NCBI GenBank assembly: GCA_027596075.1
Contig: JADGJC010000227.1
Coordinates: 4,952 to 18,359 of the forward strand
DNA length: 13,408 nucleotides
Source: Rhizophlyctis rosea
Taxonomy: Eukaryota; Chytridiomycota; Chytridiomycetes; Rhizophlyctidales; Rhizophlyctidaceae
Direction of reading: 5' to 3'
Of the stretch, positions 10,130 to 13,408 are shown one piece after another (position 1 is the stretch's first letter; every line of letters begins with the position of its first letter). The position numbers and the translations under genes were made by a program. Below the pieces are notes generated by a model that saw only the letters and a program-made list of their open reading frames with translations, ran no database searches and was not told the origin of the DNA.

Positions 10130-10148
10130 CAAATTGTGCAACAATTTG
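10130..10148. repeat. Perfect 8-bp inverted repeat with 3-nt spacer
   Basis: CAAATTGT, then GCA, then ACAATTTG. It lies about 400 bp upstream of the TIR-like/TPR start, in a place where a dimeric regulator could bind, but no function can be assigned. Dyads of this size occur by chance in several kb of DNA. Confidence 0.5.
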
Positions 10149-12304
10149 GGCGAAGATGGTTGTGGTGCATCAAGACAGACTTATCATGATCCACTTCTTC
10201 CCATATCCCGCCCCTGCGAAGTTAATAACATGTCGACAGGATGATTGGGAGGATGGAGGGACGTGTTTGTCCTGATTTGTCCCAACATTTTGACGCCTCT
10301 CCGTGTTGATCTAGTCTTTGTCAATGGACTGCGTATATGATCCGTGCTGTGAATTTGGTGGAACTCGACTTGTGATGTGAGATGAATATGTGCCTTAGAC
10401 AATGGTTCACGACGAATGGAGTTGTGCAAGTCGTGCACGTCAAATCCAGATAGGTAACCCGAGCTGCTGACATGGAGCGTCCAAGTTCAGTGCGGCAGTG
10501 TGCATTCGGACGAGATGCCGTTGTTTTTCCCACAGGGGTTCATGTAAACTATATGTAAGTCGATGTTCCATGCATACAAGAAGTCAACGGATCATAGTTG
10601 CAGCCAACGGAAGCTGTTACGGAGACGTTTCCTGCGTGGGCGCATGGGCGGATATCCCGCAACACATGGCACCGTTTCAAAAGAATGTGTTGGCGATGCG
10701 TGCCTGTGCTAGCTTTTCCCCCCAACTTGAAGATGTTGAACCAATTCCTCAAATCATGAGGTGAAAAGGTGAAAACCGGTTGCATAAACATCGAATGGAT
10801 GAACGAACAGAGCAAAAACGGCATTCTCTGCGCATGAAGAGGCAAGGAAGCTCTCCTAGATCAACAACAATACTATCAAACTGTCCTTAGTCAAGCGCTT
10901 TTGCTGCGGCCAAGCGTTTCTGTGCTCGCTATAGCAGTGTGACTTGAATCCCCCATGGCACCTACGTGTAGGCTTTTACGGCACATTGCCCATGTATTTG
11001 ATATGCGCTCAAATGGAGTTCGGTCTTGTATTGTCCATTGTGGGTCCTTCCCCTCCTCCCACTGGTCACGCTTTTTTCTTCCAGTTCTCCCGTTGAGGTG
11101 TTTTAGTTGATCATGCCTCCGTTCCCCGCCCAAAGGGTAAGAAGTATAAGAATTAGTAGGGCGAAATAGTTAGTCCGTAAGCGCGCATACCAATTAGACG
11201 GAGTGGTCTTTGCGCCAAATACGAGTTGATTGCGATCCGCCATGGACGTGCCCTATGCCCTGATCTTCTTTCAGTTCGGGACCGCACAAACTACTTGTAG
11301 CTCACAAAATCTCATGGCACAGTCGTCGGACGATCTATTTTTGCTTGACTTGCCACCAATTGTACTTCAACCTAGATAAACTCAGGAGATCATACCCAGA
11401 TCAAGAAAGGGTAGACTGTTTTAGGGATGTTCCCGGTCAGTCCAGCTGAAATTACCCAACACTTTGAAATACTATGGTGGATTTTGTTTCTTGGTTTGAA
11501 TTTCGAGTACACCACCTTTGGACTCACAACCCTCTTGTCCTTCCTGTCGTTTCTTTCTTTTGGTTTTGTCCTGATGAGTTCATGAACTTTGCTCCAATCT
11601 ATAGCCATCAAATGTTTCAAAGCCGCCCGACGGTGATGTGGAACAAACCTCTGGCCCAAATTGTGCAGGTAACACCTAGTTGCCATGACGAATCGGCTTG
11701 TCTCCTTTTTGTTGCCGCCAATGAATTGTTAGTGTTGCAGAGTTGTAGTTTCGAACGTGAAGACAGAAAAGGACGTTTAGGGCGAGTATGGATGTGCTTC
11801 CTATCCTTTCGGACAAAGGTGATCATGTGGCCACAGCTGCATGCGTTATGATGAAAGTTTGGAAGGGGACGCCAGAAATCGCTAACAATCATGATAAGCA
11901 ATTCGATCTTTCAAAAAGCGAGCCCAAAATTTGATGAAGGGATGTCAGCTGCTGTTGTTTGCAAGTTGGATCGTCGTCATCAAAACTCCGCTAAGATTGC
12001 TCGCCCATACATTTTGGGTGGGGAAGGAACGCAAACATCCACTGCCCAGCAGGGTAAATCCACTGAGTCAGCCAAAAAAGAAGGACTTCGAAGAGATAGT
12101 TGCAGACTGCTCTTACTCTTGATCCCAACAGAAGACAGGCAGCAAATGCGCATTCACTACACACCAGCAAAAGCTATTTACGTACGCAGGCTTCAACATT
12201 AGCAAAGAATAAACAAAAATTTGAACATCAAAACTTCACAAAAAGCGGTATATGCCCCTTCCCTCCTGCGCAATACACACTCCCCCTGCAACAGCCTCCA
12301 CCAC

Positions 12305-13408
12305 CTACTTTTCCGGTTTAACCCCATCCGCCTTATCCCCTCCCACACCACCACCCGCCGCCCCACCACCCCTCTCCCTCTCCCTCTCCCAATCCCTATC
12401 CCGTCCCCTCTCCCGCTCCCTAGGCTCCGAATCAACATCCATCGGATCCCCACCCCTCTCCCTCTCCCTCTCCCTCTCCCTCTCCCTCTCCCTCTCCCTC
12501 TCCCGTTCCCTCTCACCCCTCTCCCTATCCTTCTCCTCCCTCCGCTCCCTATCCCTCCTCTCCCCATCCCTCTCCCTCTCCCGCTCCCGGTCCCGTTCCC
12601 TCTGCCCCTCCCTCTCCCTCTGCGAAGCAGCCTCAGCCCTCTCAGCCCGTTCCCTCTCGCGCTCCCGTTCCCTCTCGGCCCTCTCCTCCCGTCTCGCCTG
12701 CTTATCCCGTTCTCTCTCCCGATCACGGTCGCGGTCGCGGCCTTCCCCACCACCACCAGCAGAAGCACCATCACGTTCCCTATCCCCACGGTCTCGCTCC
12801 CCTCGTTCGCCTCTTTCCCGTTCACCACCGCGATCTCGGTCCCTTTCCCGTTCCCGTCCCGAAGCATTACTCTCCCTCTCCCTCTCAGCCCGATCCCGTT
12901 CCCGCACAATCTCCCTCTCCCTCTCAACCCTCTCTCGGTCCCTCCCCATCTCGCGGTCCCCCCGGTCCCGATCCCGCTCCCGATCACGTTCGCGTTCGCG
13001 TTCGCGCATCTCGGCTCGTTCGCGTTCCCGTTCTGCCCGAGATGGCTTCTCACTCGATGGAGTTGACACTCCTCCGGCGCCGGAAGTGCCGTTTCCGTTT
13101 CCGTTGAGACTTGTGGCAGGCTGTGGCCCGGCCGGGACGAGTTGTTGCCCGTTGCCGCGGTCGGCGGATACGCGCCAGATTCTTGCGCGCCAGTCGCCGG
13201 ATCCTGTTGCGAATAGTCCACCCACTGGGGAGAGTGCCACGGAAATGACTGGAGTGACGAGATAGACATTGGTCAGTAATGTCTTCCACGATGTGCATGC
13301 ACCACCTCTAATGTAAAATAACAAAACTCCCAGCAAACCATCCCCAAAACCCCAAAGCCCCCCCCCAAAAAAAACTCACCAGGATTCTTATGGCCCGGCA
13401 ACATAAAC
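12305..13408 (-). CDS. TUP1: Tup1-like WD40 transcriptional co-repressor, C-terminal two exons (5' end beyond window)
   Basis: Only the C-terminal end is present. Exon 13380-13408 reads FMLPGHKNP and joins in phase across an intron to exon 12305-13248, starting VISVALSP and continuing LFATGSGDWRARIWRV. This is a complete final WD40 blade: GH, then a GSGD turn, then the IW strand. From memory of the family, the GHKN-VISVA and FATGSGD-ARIW pattern is the signature of the last blade of fungal Tup1, the nuclear co-repressor that works with Ssn6/Cyc8. Canonical Tup1 ends within a few residues of this blade. Here about 287 residues follow: a Gly/Asn/Ser linker, about 220 residues of mostly Arg-Glu/Arg-Asp dipeptides, an acidic MDVDSEP stretch, and a Gly-rich end finishing VKPEK before a TAG stop. 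The tail lies in the same exon and frame as the blade. Another WD40 protein is possible but less likely. The N-terminal tetramerisation region and other blades lie outside the window. Confidence 0.83.
12371..13039 (-). repeat. Low-complexity coding tract for the Arg-Glu/Arg-Asp tail of the Tup1-like protein
   Basis: On the coding strand this tract is almost entirely purine-rich hexamer-like units related to AGGGAG. In the Tup1 frame these read as alternating Arg and Glu or Asp, broken by short Ala/Gln/Gly spacers such as ASAGGGGEG and AEAASQ. Because of the repeat, two minus frames and two plus frames are open over much of the stretch, so openness alone does not identify the coding frame. The Tup1 frame is preferred because it continues a recognisable WD40 blade. 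It also keeps the R-[E/D] pattern while Arg codons vary freely among AGG, CGG, CGC, CGT and AGA. Confidence 0.8.
12454..12504 (-). repeat. Perfect hexanucleotide microsatellite, 8 units of AGAGGG
   Basis: The plus strand has eight consecutive CCCTCT units followed by CCC. The coding strand is therefore nine GGG tracts separated by AGA, encoding an uninterrupted (ER)n run of the Tup1 tail. Its unit is two codons long, so length changes by slippage keep the reading frame. It is a polypurine tract and matches the G-quadruplex pattern of G3 tracts with 3-nt loops. Confidence 0.95.
13249..13379 (-). other. Spliceosomal intron in the TUP1-like gene
   Basis: This 131-nt intron has a GTGAGT donor at 13379, a TACTGAC branch-site match at 13272-13278 with its branch A about 24 nt from the acceptor, and a CTCCAG acceptor ending at 13249. 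Splicing places G of the upstream exon before TC of the downstream exon to make Val. This restores an uninterrupted WD40 blade (GHKNP then VISVA). Reading through instead gives non-WD40 sequence upstream. The donor is followed at once by a run of 8 T and 9 G on the coding strand. Confidence 0.85.
13342..13374 (-). repeat. T8-G9 homopolymer pair and intronic G-tract cluster next to the donor site
   Basis: On the coding strand, just inside the intron donor, there are 8 T, then 9 G, CTTT, 4 G, TTTT and 4 G. The G9 run can supply two G tracts, so the cluster satisfies a four-tract G-quadruplex pattern. The sequence is directly visible. Any effect on splicing is inference, and homopolymer lengths may carry sequencing error. 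Confidence 0.7.

Larger units (their letters stand above)
9714..12304. other. Intergenic region between the TUP1-like and TIR-like/TPR genes; no gene supported
   Basis: These 2.6 kb hold the 3' flank of the TUP1-like gene and the 5' flank of the TIR-like/TPR gene. The longest open frames are about 125 codons on plus (11474-11851) and 98-103 codons elsewhere, which is within chance. None shows a motif I recognise. No clear AATAAA is visible just past the TUP1 stop on the minus strand, only a T-rich stretch around 12200-12220. A short inverted repeat at 10130-10148 and a CCACA-TG-TGTGG dyad near 9988-9999 are the only local structures noted. Confidence 0.6.

Noticed and set aside
12221..13265. 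Long plus-strand frames reading Ser-Arg/Ser-Leu or Pro-Leu repeats, resembling an SR splicing protein
   Set aside because: They are antisense images of the hexamer-rich Tup1 tail. Only the minus frame connects through a good intron to a recognisable WD40 blade.
12199..13269. Second minus-strand frame, rich in Gly-Arg, resembling an RGG-box protein
   Set aside because: It is another frame of the same repeat, does not continue the WD40 blade, and its pattern breaks up where the RE/RD pattern persists.

Overview
The window looks like nuclear DNA of a fungus, most likely an early-diverging, chytrid-like lineage. The evidence is the C-terminal end of a Tup1-type WD40 co-repressor with a fungal-style spliceosomal intron (GTGAGT donor, TACTGAC branch site, CAG acceptor), and a TIR-like plus tetratricopeptide (TPR) protein of a kind I recall from chytrids, algae and oomycetes. 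The taxonomic placement is an inference. Nothing bacterial (operons, ribosome binding sites, CRISPR) and no tRNA or rRNA gene was seen.

Two genes can be defended, both on the minus strand. At the right edge (12305-13408) lie the last two exons of a TUP1-like gene, cut by the window end. Its final WD40 blade is followed by a tail of about 287 residues dominated by alternating Arg-Glu/Arg-Asp, which canonical Tup1 proteins lack. About 2.6 kb further on in the transcription direction is a single-exon coding region (7971-9713, 580 codons). Its N-terminal TIR-like domain carries FISHSW and TRAWCVFE motifs, and six kinesin-light-chain-type TPR units follow. A TATA-like box and a probable 5' leader intron lie upstream. 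If that intron is real, translation starts at 9629 and the protein has 552 residues.

The rest, 1-7970 and 9714-12304, contains no open reading frame longer than about 160 codons. That is roughly the longest expected by chance in six frames of DNA this size. I saw homopolymer runs (18 G, 14 A), a few splice-like signals and weak protein-like fragments, but no gene I would defend. The 8 kb on the left is either genuine intergenic DNA, decayed genes or transposons, or a highly interrupted gene I cannot assemble by eye.

The two genes are not obviously linked in function. Tup1 is a general nuclear repressor. The TIR-like/TPR protein resembles effector-plus-sensor proteins of innate-immunity type, and its ligand and output are unknown. 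It is the most interesting candidate here, together with the unusual charged tail on Tup1.
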